Positions 42,690 to 52,342 of a stretch of DNA of 64,000 bases are shown piece by piece. Below the pieces are notes generated by a model. It ran no database searches and was not told the DNA's origin. It saw only the letters and a program-made list of their open reading frames with translations. This DNA is from an uncultured Bryobacterales bacterium (GTDB lineage Bacteria; Acidobacteriota; Terriglobia; Bryobacterales; UBA6623). The position numbers and the translations under genes are program-made. Position 1 is the first letter of the stretch, and every line of letters begins with the position of its first letter. The DNA lies in the NCBI GenBank assembly GCA_951813605.1, contig OX638379.1, positions 1-64,000 of the forward strand, in the 5' to 3' direction.

Positions 42690-45236
42690 CTAGTCCACGA
42701 AGATGAATTCGTTGCTGTTCAGCAGGAGACGGGCGTTGTTCTCCAACCCGTGCTTCCTGGCGTTGGCCGCCAGCTCACCCACTTCTTCCTCCGTCGCGTC
42801 CCGACCCAGCGCCAGCTGGAATCCGTGGTCGATTTGTTTCTCCAAGCTGTCCCCGACCGCCCGCAAGCGCCTCGCCAGATGCCGTGATTGTTCCACCATC
42901 AGTGGATCGTTCAGCAGGGCCAGAGCTTGGATCGCCGTGAGCGTGCTACTGCGCTTGGGGACGAGCAGGGACGGGTCAGCGCAGTCCAGACTCTCCATGA
43001 ACGGATCCTGAACGCTTCGCACAAGAAAGCGATACACGCTCCGCCTGCGACTGGCAGGGCTCGTGACATCGAAACGCGAGTAGTCGTATATCGGCGAATG
43101 ATCGTCCTTGAAGAGGAAATGTTCCGCCGAGGGGCCGCCCATCGATAGTTCGAGCTGGCCGGCGACTTGGAGCACCGCGTCACGGACCGCCTCCGCATCT
43201 AGCCGAGTGCGGTTCATGCGCCACAGGAACCGATTGGCAGTGTCCAGCTTGGCTAGTTCAGGATTCGGCGCCGAGGACTGGCGATAGGTCGCGCTGAGCA
43301 CGATCTTGCGGTGGAGATTCTTGAACGACCCGCCGCTGTCCCGGAATTCCACCGCCAGCCACTCCAGCAGCTCGGGATGCGTCGGCTCGGCTCCCATTCG
43401 TCCGAAATCGTTGGGAGAGTCAACTAGCCCGCGCCCGAAGTGGTAATGCCAGATTCGGTTCGCTGCCGACCTCCATGTGAGTGGGTTGCTCGAATGGGCA
43501 AGCCATTCGGCCAGGGCCACCCGCGCGGCACCCTCCCCTTCCCGCGGGTCCAACGCGAACCGCCCGGCCAGTCCCGGCACAGCCTCTACGGCGCCTGGCT
43601 TGGCTAGCTCCCGCGGGGCTTCCACGCTGCCCTTGTGCAGCAAGTGGACCGGCCGGGGCTCCCACGCGGGGGTGAATGTTCCATGCGTCTTGAAGTAGCT
43701 CGCAGCGCTGTAGACGTAACTCGGTTCCGGCAGGGCTTCGAATTCCTTGTTCAATTGGGAGAGCTGATCGACCAGATCCTGATATTTGTTCCTGGCGTCA
43801 GCCTTCATCAAGGCGATGGCCAGCTTCTTCCGCTCGCCGTTCAGTTCGGCAATGCGCGTAGCAATTTCCTTGCGGCGCGCTATGGTCGCTGGGGTGTCCA
43901 CCTCGCCGACTTTTGGCAGCAAGATCTTGCTTTCTTCCGACAGCTCGTCCTTCTCGTCGTCGATTCGCTTGATTGCCGGGCTCTTCGTTTCTGCTAGCAT
44001 CTGCTCGAACGGCCGCAGCGCGTCTTCGACCTTGCCTATTCGGAACCAAAGCTCGCGCCCGTGCGAGTGCACGGCCGGGTCCCTGAAATAAGGCTGCTCG
44101 GCGCGGTCGACTCCTGCGAACACAGCCTGAAGCGCGTAATAGTCCGCCTGCTGGATCGGATCGAACTTGTGATCGTGACAGCGCGCGCAGTGGACGGTCA
44201 GGCTGTTGAACGTCGACATGGTTGCCGCTAGCATGTCGTCGCGATCCAGCAGGCGCGCGAGCTTCTTGTCTTTGGTGCCCTCGCGAAGTTCTGCGTGACC
44301 GACGTAGTCCCATGGGCCGGCGGCTATGAAGCCGGTCGCGATCAGCCCTTCCGGGTGGGTGGGCCATAGGATGTCTCCCGCCAGTTGCTCGCGGATGAAG
44401 CGCTTATAGGGCTTGTCCTGATTGAAGCTTCGGATCACGTAGTCGCGGTACGGCCATGAGTGGCGGCGGGCCTTGTCCTTGTCGTAGCCATGTGACTCTC
44501 CGTAATGCACGACGTCCAGCCAGTGCCGCCCCCATCGCTCCCCGTAGCGGGGCGAGGCGAGCAGTCGGTCGACCAACCGCTCGTAGGCGCGGGGCGAGCG
44601 ATCGCTCACGAACGCATCGACCTCCGTCGGATCCGGTGGTAGGCCGCGCAGGTTGTAGCTCAGCCTGCGGATCAGGGTGGCTCTGCTCGCCTCTTCTGAC
44701 GGACGCAGACCTTTCTCGGACAGCTTGGCGGACACGAAGCGGTCCACTTCGTTGCGAGCCCAGTGCATTTCGCCCTCTGGCACGGCCGGTCGATGCAACG
44801 ATCGAAAGGACCACCAAACAGCCGCATCGGAGACGTGACCATCCGTCGCGTCACCCGGTGCCCCGTCGGCAATCCAGCGCCGGAAGAGATCGACCTCAGC
44901 GGCCGTGAGCGGGTCGCCTACCAGGGGCATGGCCGGCTCTTCTCCGGACACCATTTCGAGCAGGAGGCTCTGGTCGGGCTCGCCCGGAACAATTGCCGGA
45001 CCGCTCTTGCCGCCGTGCAGCATTCCGGCCTTGGTGACCAAGGAAAGGCCCGCCTGTCCGCCGTCGGCGGGATGGCAGGCCGCGCACCTCGCTTCCACGA
45101 CGGGAAGGATTTTCTCTGCGAACCTTGATCCTTGAGCCGAGACGACCGGTATCCCTACCAGCAGAATGAGCACCAAAGGAAGCGAACGTCGCAGTCTCTG
45201 TATCCGACGTGTCGAATTGAATTGCCGGGAACTCAA
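42690..45236 (-). CDS. PSD1 protein: planctomycete-type cytochrome c, DUF1549, DUF1553
   Basis: An 848-aa exported protein with a hydrophobic leader (LPLVLILLVGIPVVSAQ). A cytochrome c-like domain follows (CAACH at 51-55; later MVSGEEPAMPLVGDPL with a possible axial Met), then DUF1549 (about 150-365; MHWARNEVDRFVSAKLSEKG, YGERWGRHWLDVVHYGESHG) with a CARCHDHKFDP heme-like motif, and DUF1553 (about 570-820; WRSAANRIWHYHFGRGLVDS, LLEWLAVEFRDSGGSFKNLH). It is always found with DUF1501 partners, as here. It probably transfers electrons in a degradative pathway, possibly for polysaccharides. The start is a TTG at 45236 and uncertain. Confidence 0.92.
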   Translation of the reverse strand: MSSRQFNSTRRIQRLRRSLPLVLILLVGIPVVSAQGSRFAEKILPVVEARCAACHPADGGQAGLSLVTKAGMLHGGKSGPAIVPGEPDQSLLLEMVSGEEPAMPLVGDPLTAAEVDLFRRWIADGAPGDATDGHVSDAAVWWSFRSLHRPAVPEGEMHWARNEVDRFVSAKLSEKGLRPSEEASRATLIRRLSYNLRGLPPDPTEVDAFVSDRSPRAYERLVDRLLASPRYGERWGRHWLDVVHYGESHGYDKDKARRHSWPYRDYVIRSFNQDKPYKRFIREQLAGDILWPTHPEGLIATGFIAAGPWDYVGHAELREGTKDKKLARLLDRDDMLAATMSTFNSLTVHCARCHDHKFDPIQQADYYALQAVFAGVDRAEQPYFRDPAVHSHGRELWFRIGKVEDALRPFEQMLAETKSPAIKRIDDEKDELSEESKILLPKVGEVDTPATIARRKEIATRIAELNGERKKLAIALMKADARNKYQDLVDQLSQLNKEFEALPEPSYVYSAASYFKTHGTFTPAWEPRPVHLLHKGSVEAPRELAKPGAVEAVPGLAGRFALDPREGEGAARVALAEWLAHSSNPLTWRSAANRIWHYHFGRGLVDSPNDFGRMGAEPTHPELLEWLAVEFRDSGGSFKNLHRKIVLSATYRQSSAPNPELAKLDTANRFLWRMNRTRLDAEAVRDAVLQVAGQLELSMGGPSAEHFLFKDDHSPIYDYSRFDVTSPASRRRSVYRFLVRSVQDPFMESLDCADPSLLVPKRSSTLTAIQALALLNDPLMVEQSRHLARRLRAVGDSLEKQIDHGFQLALGRDATEEEVGELAANARKHGLENNARLLLNSNEFIFVD

Positions 45237-45350
45237 ACCGGTCTCATTCTATCGGACGAATCCGCGGGGCGTCCACGGCTGCGAATGAGAATCGACTGCC
45301 AGAGGGACTATTGATCGCGTCTTCCTAGCGGGGTCGAGACCGGGCGCCCC

Positions 45351-45701
45351 CTATCGTTTGTCCGGAATGTGAACGACGATTTCGCCGGGCTTCGACCAGC
45401 CTAATTGTTCCCGCGCCCGCTTTTCGATGCCGAACTCGCCTGGCATCAGCGTATTGATGTCTTGTTGGAGAACGTCGTTCTGCTGCTTGAGCCGTACGAT
45501 CTCCTCTTCGAGTTCTGTTTCCTGTTCCAGCGATTCGCTTAACGTCTGGAAGGGACCGTGCCCGGTTAGGTGAAGCAAGCCGCCTAGCAGCGCGGCTGCG
45601 GGCAGGCCAACAAACCAAACCGCCCACGGCGATAGGGGCTTGCGAAGTCCGAATCTTGACTGAGTCCTCGCGTGCCGCCGAAAGAAGGTCCTGTCCGTCA
45701 C
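45351..45701 (-). CDS. FtsB/DivIC-family septum protein
   Basis: A 116-aa protein from a GTG at 45701. It has a basic N-terminus, one membrane span (about 26-45; WAVWFVGLPAAALLGGLLHL) and a periplasmic coiled coil (ETELEEEIVRLKQQNDVLQQ) followed by EFGIEKRAREQLGWSKPGEI, the conserved end of the FtsB/DivIC family. FtsB joins FtsL and FtsQ at the division site. The usual eno neighbour is absent. Confidence 0.85.
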   Translation of the reverse strand: MTDRTFFRRHARTQSRFGLRKPLSPWAVWFVGLPAAALLGGLLHLTGHGPFQTLSESLEQETELEEEIVRLKQQNDVLQQDINTLMPGEFGIEKRAREQLGWSKPGEIVVHIPDKR

Positions 45702-45818
45702 TTGCGCCCTACGTATCGATCATAAAGCACTTCGCCAGCCATTCGCATCATGGCGAGATAGGAGCGCGAGGTATTGCATGCGCGAGCGAGCGAATGATGC
45801 TGCTATAGTTGCCTCGCG

Positions 45819-46769
45819 ATGCGGAGCGGGACGAATACGATCGCTGTCGGGCGTAGAAGCTTCCTGCGCGCCGGACTGACCGCCGTCGGCGGTGCGTCTG
45901 CCGCCTGCGCCGCCGGTCCCCGTCGCAAATTCTTCACTGCCTTCGCGCCCGGAAGCCTCGGTGTCAAGGCCGATCAGGCTCTTGCAATCGAGCTGGCATC
46001 GAAGCACGGGTTCGAGTCGGTCCAGCCGTTCCCGCGCGATCTGCTGCGCGACGGCGTCGAGTCCCATGTCGAAGCTCTAAAGCAGCACGGACTCCGCTGG
46101 GCGGCCGCCGGGCTGTCGGTGCAATTCCGCAATGGCGATGCCGAATTCGACAGGGACATGGCGGATCTTCCGCGGGACGCCGAGGTGCTGCAACGGGCGG
46201 GAGCCGACCGTGTCGGCACGTGGCTCCGGCCCTCGAGCGAAGACTTGACTTATCGCCGAAACTTCAAGAGGACTGCCGAACGGCTTCGGCGCGTCGCCGA
46301 CGTGCTGGGCGAGCACGGCTTGCGCCTCGGCCTCGAATACGTCGGCACCAAGCGGAACTGGACTGCCTCGCGCCACTCCTTCGTCCACACGATGGCCGGA
46401 ACGAAGGAACTCATCGCGGAGATCGGCCTAGGGAACGTGGGTATTGTGCTGGATTCTTGGCACTGGTGGACTTCGTCCGAGACTGGAGACGACATCCGGG
46501 CCCTTTCGAGCCGCGACGTCGTGGCGGCGGACCTGAATGACGCTCCGCGGGGGATCGCGAAGCAGGACCAGTACGACAACCAGCGTGAACTGCCTCTGGC
46601 GACCGGAGTCATCGACACTCGCGAGTTCCTCGAAGCACTCGTGGCGATCGGATATGACGGGCCAGTGCGTGCTGAGCCGTTTTCCAAGAAGCTCAACGAG
46701 ATGGAGGACGACGAGGCTAGCAGAGTGTCCGCCAAGGCGCTGAGAGATGCGTTCGCCTTGGTGGGGTAA
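45819..46769 (+). CDS. Tat-exported sugar phosphate isomerase/epimerase-like protein
   Basis: A 316-aa protein with a twin-arginine leader (VGRRSFLRAGLTAVGGASAA) and a xylose-isomerase-like TIM barrel (AIELASKHGFESVQPFP, HGLRLGLEYVGTKRNW, VGIVLDSWHWWTSSETGDDI, VVAADLNDAP, RAEPFS). Glu, Asp and His residues on these strands fit the family's metal site. Exported members of this family are common in Acidobacteria and Planctomycetes, and their substrates are unknown. It is divergent from the FtsB-like gene. Confidence 0.85.
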   Translation: MRSGTNTIAVGRRSFLRAGLTAVGGASAACAAGPRRKFFTAFAPGSLGVKADQALAIELASKHGFESVQPFPRDLLRDGVESHVEALKQHGLRWAAAGLSVQFRNGDAEFDRDMADLPRDAEVLQRAGADRVGTWLRPSSEDLTYRRNFKRTAERLRRVADVLGEHGLRLGLEYVGTKRNWTASRHSFVHTMAGTKELIAEIGLGNVGIVLDSWHWWTSSETGDDIRALSSRDVVAADLNDAPRGIAKQDQYDNQRELPLATGVIDTREFLEALVAIGYDGPVRAEPFSKKLNEMEDDEASRVSAKALRDAFALVG

Positions 46770-47394
46770 GCGCCGTCCAATTGCTCCGGGCATTCATTCT
46801 GCTCCAATGGGCGGAGGCGTCATGACAGCGCGTCCTCGGATTGCGATTAGGAAGCCTGCTGGCTGATGAACTTGGGCGGGCCGAGTCCATTGCGAAGCTC
46901 CGCTTTGGCTCTTGCTTGCTCATAAGCTTGCCTATATTCATGTCAATTTGGCCGTTCGTACAGTGTTGTAGGCTGACGAATCGAAGGGCGGAGCGATCAT
47001 TGCTCGGCTTTCCGGCGATGGATAAGCCTTCCGCGTCGGCAGGCTCATAGCCAGCGCGGATGCGATTTCAAGCATTCCATCGGAATCGCGGAGGGCGACC
47101 CCGCAGATTCGCTCCTTGGAAATTACGCGGTGGCACCGATCGTTCAAGCTCTCGAGGAAACAATTCCGTTCAAGACCAAGCTTGACGAGCCGGTGGGATC
47201 TGCTTGGGGTGCAACTGAACGAGGTGCGCGATGCGGGAACCGTGGCGAATAGAGCGGGGGCATGGATAGAACTTCCTTTCCCAACGCCCAAGTGCGATTT
47301 GGCATGTCCGTCGGAATCCATGCGGACCGTGCCGGCTGCACGGGTGCCCCTGTCTCGATTCCAGTGTGGGAAACTGGAGCAAGGAGGGGTCGAT
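46770..47394. other. Intergenic region before the secreted paralog pair
   Basis: About 620 bp. The open frame that continues upstream of 47395 lacks coding character. A TATATT at 46933-46938 could be a -10 for the downstream pair, without a convincing -35. Confidence 0.35.
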
Positions 47395-49077
47395 TTGGGT
47401 AGGACCCGTTCATGGTTGCTGAGTGGACTACTTTACGGTTCTTTCTGCTGGCCGGCCGTTGCCCAGCCAGGTCCGCTGGTCTCATGCGTCGCTACAGCCT
47501 CGCCTGGACCCGTTTATGCGACTGGCATAGCAGAGCCTCTCTCGGACATTCTTGTGCAATGCGCAGCGCCAGCCCACTCGGTGCCTGCGGTTCGTAGCGA
47601 TTTCCAGCTCGAGATTTCCGTTTCACTCAATACCAGCGTTACCAATCCGATCCGCACGGTGGCCGGCGGTCAGATTGCAGACGCTGTCTTGGTCGTCAAC
47701 GGGAACGAATGCGCCAGCCCCAGCGCGAGCGGATCCACCTTCGGATCATGCGGTGCTCCGCTGGCCGCCGTGCAGGATCCACAGTTCGGGCTGTTCGCGG
47801 GCGGCGGGACACTAAAATGGTCCAATGTGTCGGTCCCGTTTCCGGGGGCGTCGCGGGAGAACGGGTCAGGACGGGCCAACCCCGATGTGTCCACGCTGCG
47901 AATCCGCGGGATTCGAGGAAATGCCTCCCAACTTAACCTGGGCTCCGAGACAGGTCCCTCCGGACCCTCGCTGGCGGCTTCCCTTAAGGTGCATTCCAGC
48001 TCTGCCGTTACATTGCGGAATGCCACCCTCAGTCTCGCGTACCCAACTTCGGGCCTAGGTTTTGGAGAGGGCGGCGAGGAGTCGGTCTCCGCCTGCCAAG
48101 GTGATGGGCGAGGAAGTGCGATCGTCCACGTCAGGGAGGGTTTCTCCAACGCTTTCCGTAGTCGCGCTTCGAGCCCTTCCCAAGCGCCGGCCACAAGGCT
48201 CCTGCTTGAATTCGAGGACGTGCCAGAACGGGTTTCCCTCCGGCTTCCAGCGACAGTTCAATGCAATCAACCAAGATTCGACGGGGATCAAGTCGGCATC
48301 GCCGACGCTCTCACACTGGGATTGGTCAGCGGAAACGGCCCAGACGGCACTGGAGGCAGCGTGGTCTCCGATAACGGCGGGACCTCGCCCGGAGTTCCGC
48401 TGGAACTGTTCGAGGGAATCGGCCGGGCCGTCTACGAAGTGACCTCCCACGATCCATCGCAGGTGGAGGACTGCCACGTTCCAGTGCTGTTTGAGGCAGA
48501 TTCAGGACGGACGGCCAACGCCCGCGCCACCGTGCGTGCTGGCCTGGCACCCCGCAGCTCGATCTTCGTGCCCAGCGCCGATGCACCGCGACCGCGTTTC
48601 GCCGCACCGCCGGCAAGTCGGGAGACGACGGTGGGTGTGGCAGGCTGCGGTTCGACGCTGATGTTCCCGTTCGTTACGAACCAGGCTGGGTTCACGACAG
48701 GCATTGTCATCACGCACGGATCCCGGCAGGCGCTGACCGGAGGATCCAACGAGCAGGCGGGCTCGTGCGATCTGCACTACTATGGCGCCACTGCGGAAGG
48801 CGAGGAAGTGCTTCTCATCCAGTACTCCACCATGATTGACCCGGGTGATCAGCTCGTCTTCACGCTGTCGGGCGGCAACCCGGTACGCAACATAATCGGA
48901 ACGAACCAGTTCCAGGGCTACATGATGGCGGTCTGCGGGAATCCCCACGCGCGTGGATACGTGTTCATTTCGGACGGATTTGGCGGAATCGCGGACCTCG
49001 CGATGGGCTACCTAGCACCTGTGGTCCCTGTTGGTCCGGACGGCAAGAGACTTGTGCACGCCGAGGATTTGCGATGA
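47395..49077 (+). CDS. Secreted protein, tandem paralog 1 (unknown function)
   Basis: The start is taken as a TTG at 47395 with AAGGAGGGG upstream, which places a signal peptide (WLLSGLLYGSFCWPAVAQ) at the N-terminus of a 560-aa protein. The N-terminal half is beta-rich with spaced cysteines (VQCAAPAHS, NECASPSASG, GSCGAP). A middle segment has ALTLGLVSGNGPDGTGGSVV. The C-terminal ~140 residues hold CGSTLMFPFVTNQAGFTTGI, IDPGDQLVFTLSGG and FQGYMMAVCGNPHARGYVFI. The next gene shows the same order and motifs, so the two are tandem duplicates. No known domain is recognised. The C-terminal block resembles one I have seen repeatedly in acidobacterial secreted proteins. Confidence 0.65.
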   Translation: MGRTRSWLLSGLLYGSFCWPAVAQPGPLVSCVATASPGPVYATGIAEPLSDILVQCAAPAHSVPAVRSDFQLEISVSLNTSVTNPIRTVAGGQIADAVLVVNGNECASPSASGSTFGSCGAPLAAVQDPQFGLFAGGGTLKWSNVSVPFPGASRENGSGRANPDVSTLRIRGIRGNASQLNLGSETGPSGPSLAASLKVHSSSAVTLRNATLSLAYPTSGLGFGEGGEESVSACQGDGRGSAIVHVREGFSNAFRSRASSPSQAPATRLLLEFEDVPERVSLRLPATVQCNQPRFDGDQVGIADALTLGLVSGNGPDGTGGSVVSDNGGTSPGVPLELFEGIGRAVYEVTSHDPSQVEDCHVPVLFEADSGRTANARATVRAGLAPRSSIFVPSADAPRPRFAAPPASRETTVGVAGCGSTLMFPFVTNQAGFTTGIVITHGSRQALTGGSNEQAGSCDLHYYGATAEGEEVLLIQYSTMIDPGDQLVFTLSGGNPVRNIIGTNQFQGYMMAVCGNPHARGYVFISDGFGGIADLAMGYLAPVVPVGPDGKRLVHAEDLR

Positions 49078-49114
49078 AGCGCGGTGTGCCAGGCCGCGCA
49101 GCCGGTGACGCGTA

Positions 49115-50914
49115 GTGCCGTGCCCTGCCGGGAATCGGGTCGCTCGAGTCGCGAGGCTCGCCCTGGCCGTCGTGGCGACATCTTTCTCGCTGCACGCACA
49201 GCTTGGCCCGTCTTTGCCGAGCGCCGATCTCGGCGTCATCCACTGCTCGGCCACGGCTTCGGTTCCGCTCGTGCGGATCGAAGGAACGCGCGAACTGGCT
49301 GGGGACGTGATGCTTACATGCCACAATGCTTTGCCGGCTGTCGGATTCGAGCCCAAGGGCTATGTGGAAGCGGACATAAGCCTCTCTTTGAATGTCGACG
49401 TGTCCAATCGGATCAGCTTTGGACTGGGACCGAACGTAACCGACGCGGTACTTGTAGTGAACGAGAACCACTGTCCTGTCTCTAGCGCGAACCGCACGTT
49501 CGGGAATTGCGGCCCGGCTCGCCAGACCGTGCAAGATCCCATGCCCGGTCGGCTGGAGGCGACGCGCCCTCGCACATTGCGCTGGACTAGGATTGCCATT
49601 CCGATTCCGGGGGCGGCGATCGGAAGCGAGGCGACGGAAGCGGCTCCGGTGACGAATTGCTCGGGCCGCTTCGGCGTGCCGGGCGGCTGCCATCCACTCG
49701 CGACTACGATTCGGCTCACCAACATTCGAGTCAACGCGTCGCAACTCGGAGCCTCGGGCGAGACGCACTCGTCGGCCCGCGCGGTCGAGGCGTCACTGTC
49801 GGTTGAACCTTTGGACGCGACCGTCCAGGTGGAAGACAATCTTCTCCGAGTTGCCGAAGCCGCCTCCGGCATGGTGGCCACTGTCCGGCCCTTCGATGCC
49901 AATCGATTGTGCTCGCATGGAGAAACCAACGCCGAGATCACCATCTCCGAGGGATTCGCCTCGGCTTTTAAGACGAGCGCCAAGCCGACCTTCCGGCCGG
50001 GAGACCCTGGCTGGGAGGAAGGCTACTACCCTCATGGCGGCTGGGACGAGGAACTCGCCTTGGCGCTCGCTAGCACACGGCTGAGAATCGCCTTGTCCGG
50101 TTTGCCAGAAGGTGTGGAGGTTGCCGCTCCGACTGCTGTGGCTTGCTCGTCTGCCGGCTTGGAACTCGGCCTCGTGGAAGGTGCCTCGGCAGACGGATCG
50201 GGTGGGTCCGTTGTTTCGGGATCCGCCATCAACCGTCCCGTTGCAACTGGGCAGGCCGCCGGCGCCTCCGTTTTGTACGAAGTCACGCGCGCGGGACCCT
50301 TAGAGCGGGAGGAGTGCCGAATCGCGTTTCGCCTCACTCGTTCCGACGGTGCGAGCGGGCTGCTACGAGGAGGGCAGGTAAGAGTGTCGGTGGGTCTCGC
50401 TCCCGTTCGATCCCGGGCCGTCGGGCAACCCGCGGTCGATGTGTCCCGGTTTGTGTCGTCGAAGCCCCTCCCCAGGCCGTCGTTTCGCTTGAGCACTTGC
50501 GGGACGACGCTGTTCTTTCCTTTCGTCACCAACCGGAGCAATTTCGACACGGCGATTGTGATCGCGAACACCTCTGCCGATCCTCTTGGATCCCGGTACC
50601 AAGCCGGCCGCTGCATGTTGAGATACCACCGGTCCGGCGTGGTGGACCAGACTGATCCGACCCTGCAGAACACGATCGAGTTGGACGCTGGCAAGCAGCT
50701 GGCATTCACGCTCTCTAGCGGCAACGCCGCCCAAGGGATAGCGCCTGTGAGAGACTTTCAAGGCTATTTGGTCGCCGAATGCGAGTTCCAGCACGCGCAG
50801 GGCTTCGTGTTCGTGACCGAGCAGGTCAACGGCACAGCCGTCCTGGCTCAGGGCTACCTGGCGGAGGTCGTTCGGGACCTAGAGGAATCCGAGACCGGTT
50901 CCGTCCCCCCGTAG
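49115..50914 (+). CDS. Secreted protein, tandem paralog 2 (unknown function)
   Basis: A 599-aa protein with a signal peptide (ARLALAVVATSFSLHAQ). It parallels its upstream neighbour throughout: VTDAVLVVNENHCPVSSANR against ADAVLVVNGNECASPS, LRWTRIAIPIPGA against LKWSNVSVPFPGA, GLVEGASADGSGGSVVSG, CGTTLFFPFVTNRSNFDTAI, DAGKQLAFTLSSGNAAQG and FQGYLVAECEFQHAQGFVFV. The start GTG overlaps the TAG of a 13-codon frame opened by an ATG that overlaps the first paralog's stop, which may be a coupling leader or a remnant of the true start. Cysteines at matching places suggest shared disulfides. Confidence 0.75.
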   Translation: MPCPAGNRVARVARLALAVVATSFSLHAQLGPSLPSADLGVIHCSATASVPLVRIEGTRELAGDVMLTCHNALPAVGFEPKGYVEADISLSLNVDVSNRISFGLGPNVTDAVLVVNENHCPVSSANRTFGNCGPARQTVQDPMPGRLEATRPRTLRWTRIAIPIPGAAIGSEATEAAPVTNCSGRFGVPGGCHPLATTIRLTNIRVNASQLGASGETHSSARAVEASLSVEPLDATVQVEDNLLRVAEAASGMVATVRPFDANRLCSHGETNAEITISEGFASAFKTSAKPTFRPGDPGWEEGYYPHGGWDEELALALASTRLRIALSGLPEGVEVAAPTAVACSSAGLELGLVEGASADGSGGSVVSGSAINRPVATGQAAGASVLYEVTRAGPLEREECRIAFRLTRSDGASGLLRGGQVRVSVGLAPVRSRAVGQPAVDVSRFVSSKPLPRPSFRLSTCGTTLFFPFVTNRSNFDTAIVIANTSADPLGSRYQAGRCMLRYHRSGVVDQTDPTLQNTIELDAGKQLAFTLSSGNAAQGIAPVRDFQGYLVAECEFQHAQGFVFVTEQVNGTAVLAQGYLAEVVRDLEESETGSVPP

Positions 50915-50944
50915 CTGGTGCCAATTGCTAAATTGGTTTCAGCG

Positions 50945-51985
50945 ATGGACAGTGCAACTTCGGAGAAGACCGGCGCCGTGCAGGGGCGTCCCGCGCAAGC
51001 GGCGGATGTGCGCGAGATCGGACGACGAGTAGAGGCGGAAGCCGCCTTCCTAGCGGCCGTACGCCGCGAGATTGGCCGTGTGATCGTCGGCCAGGAAGCG
51101 CTTGTCGACGGCTTGCTCCTCGCCCTGCTTTGCAACAATCACGTCCTTATCGAGGGCGTCCCCGGCTTGGCCAAGACCCTCTCTGTCACTACCCTCGCCC
51201 GCGCGATCCAAGCCTCTTTCCGCCGTATCCAGTTCACGCCGGACCTGCTCCCCGCCGATCTCATCGGAACGATGATCTACTCCCCTCGTGACGGCGGATT
51301 CAGCACCAAGAAAGGGCCGATCTTCGCCAACATCGTGCTTGCCGACGAGATCAATCGAGCCCCCGCCAAGGTGCAGAGCGCTCTCCTCGAAGCGATGCAA
51401 GAGCGTCAAGTGACCATAGGTGAGGAGACCTATCACTTGGAGGATCCCTTCCTAGTCTTGGCGACGCAGAATCCCATCGAGCAGGAGGGGACCTACCCGC
51501 TGCCGGAGGCGCAGGTGGACCGCTTCATGTTGAAGCTCCGCGTCGATTATCCAGCTCGAGAGCAAGAGCTGGAGATTCTGCGACGCATGGCGCGGTCGCA
51601 TGTCGAGCACGACGTTAATCCAGTACTCACGCCTGCCGACATTCTGCGGTTACGGCTTCTAGCCGACTCGATCTATATGGATGCCAAGATCGAGGAATAC
51701 ATCGTCGACCTCATTGAAGCGACCCGTCGCCCCGAGGGGTACCGCTTGGACATTCAGGAATGGATCCGCCACGGAGCCTCCCCGCGGGCGACCATCTACC
51801 TAGCCATGGCGTCGCGTGCCCGTGCAATGCTGCAGGGCCGAGGTTTTGTCATTCCGCAGGATGTCAAGTCTGTGGCCCAGGATGTGCTAAGGCACCGCAT
51901 CATGGTGACCTACGAAGCAGAGGCGGAAGAGTTAACCTCGGAAGACATCGTGCAGCGGGTGCTTGACGGCGTGGAAGTCCCTTAA
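50945..51985 (+). CDS. moxR: MoxR-family AAA+ ATPase
   Basis: A 346-aa protein (ATG at 50945; a GTG at 50918 is also open). AAA+ motifs are complete: Walker A GVPGLAKT, then FTPDLLPADLIGT (the MoxR hallmark), Walker B IVLADEINRAPAKVQSALLE, sensor 1 LVLATQNPIEQEGTYPLPEA, and a C-terminal lid (WIRHGASPRATIYLAMASRA). MoxR proteins act as chaperones that insert metal cofactors or remodel partners, usually encoded with a DUF58 VWA protein and Bat genes, as here although the Bat genes are 18 kb away. Confidence 0.93.
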   Translation: MDSATSEKTGAVQGRPAQAADVREIGRRVEAEAAFLAAVRREIGRVIVGQEALVDGLLLALLCNNHVLIEGVPGLAKTLSVTTLARAIQASFRRIQFTPDLLPADLIGTMIYSPRDGGFSTKKGPIFANIVLADEINRAPAKVQSALLEAMQERQVTIGEETYHLEDPFLVLATQNPIEQEGTYPLPEAQVDRFMLKLRVDYPAREQELEILRRMARSHVEHDVNPVLTPADILRLRLLADSIYMDAKIEEYIVDLIEATRRPEGYRLDIQEWIRHGASPRATIYLAMASRARAMLQGRGFVIPQDVKSVAQDVLRHRIMVTYEAEAEELTSEDIVQRVLDGVEVP

Positions 51986-52342
51986 GGAAGGACGCAGAAG
52001 CTGAAACCGATTCAGACGCCAGCGATATTGCACGGATTTCCGTCGATCATCCAAGACTCCGGGCTGCAAGGCCCGCCCCGAGCCGCGCTAGCTCGTGGAC
52101 TGATAGTGAGATCTTTGAGCAGTCCACTGCCCGATGGAGAAAAGGCCGGGAGCACCCCCATGCGGAGTCTCGAAAATCGTGGTAATTTCGATGGAGCCGA
52201 TCCGCACGGGTATTTGGAGAGCGTTTCGTACGGGCGCGGTCCCGAGCCTGACCTCCGCGCAGCAGCTGCTATTGCAGCGCCAATGAAGAACGCCATCTAG
52301 CTTCGAGCCCGCCCGCTGTCCCGTGCGCGCGAAAACCTGCCT
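51986..52342. other. Unusually long gap inside the moxR-DUF58 cluster
   Basis: No gene is supported. A 90-codon open frame (52028-52300) has no family resemblance or coding character. These genes usually abut, so the gap may hold a second promoter or the remains of a gene. Confidence 0.35.

Noticed and set aside
52028..52300. 90-codon frame between moxR and DUF58
   Set aside because: No start signal, family resemblance or coding-type composition.
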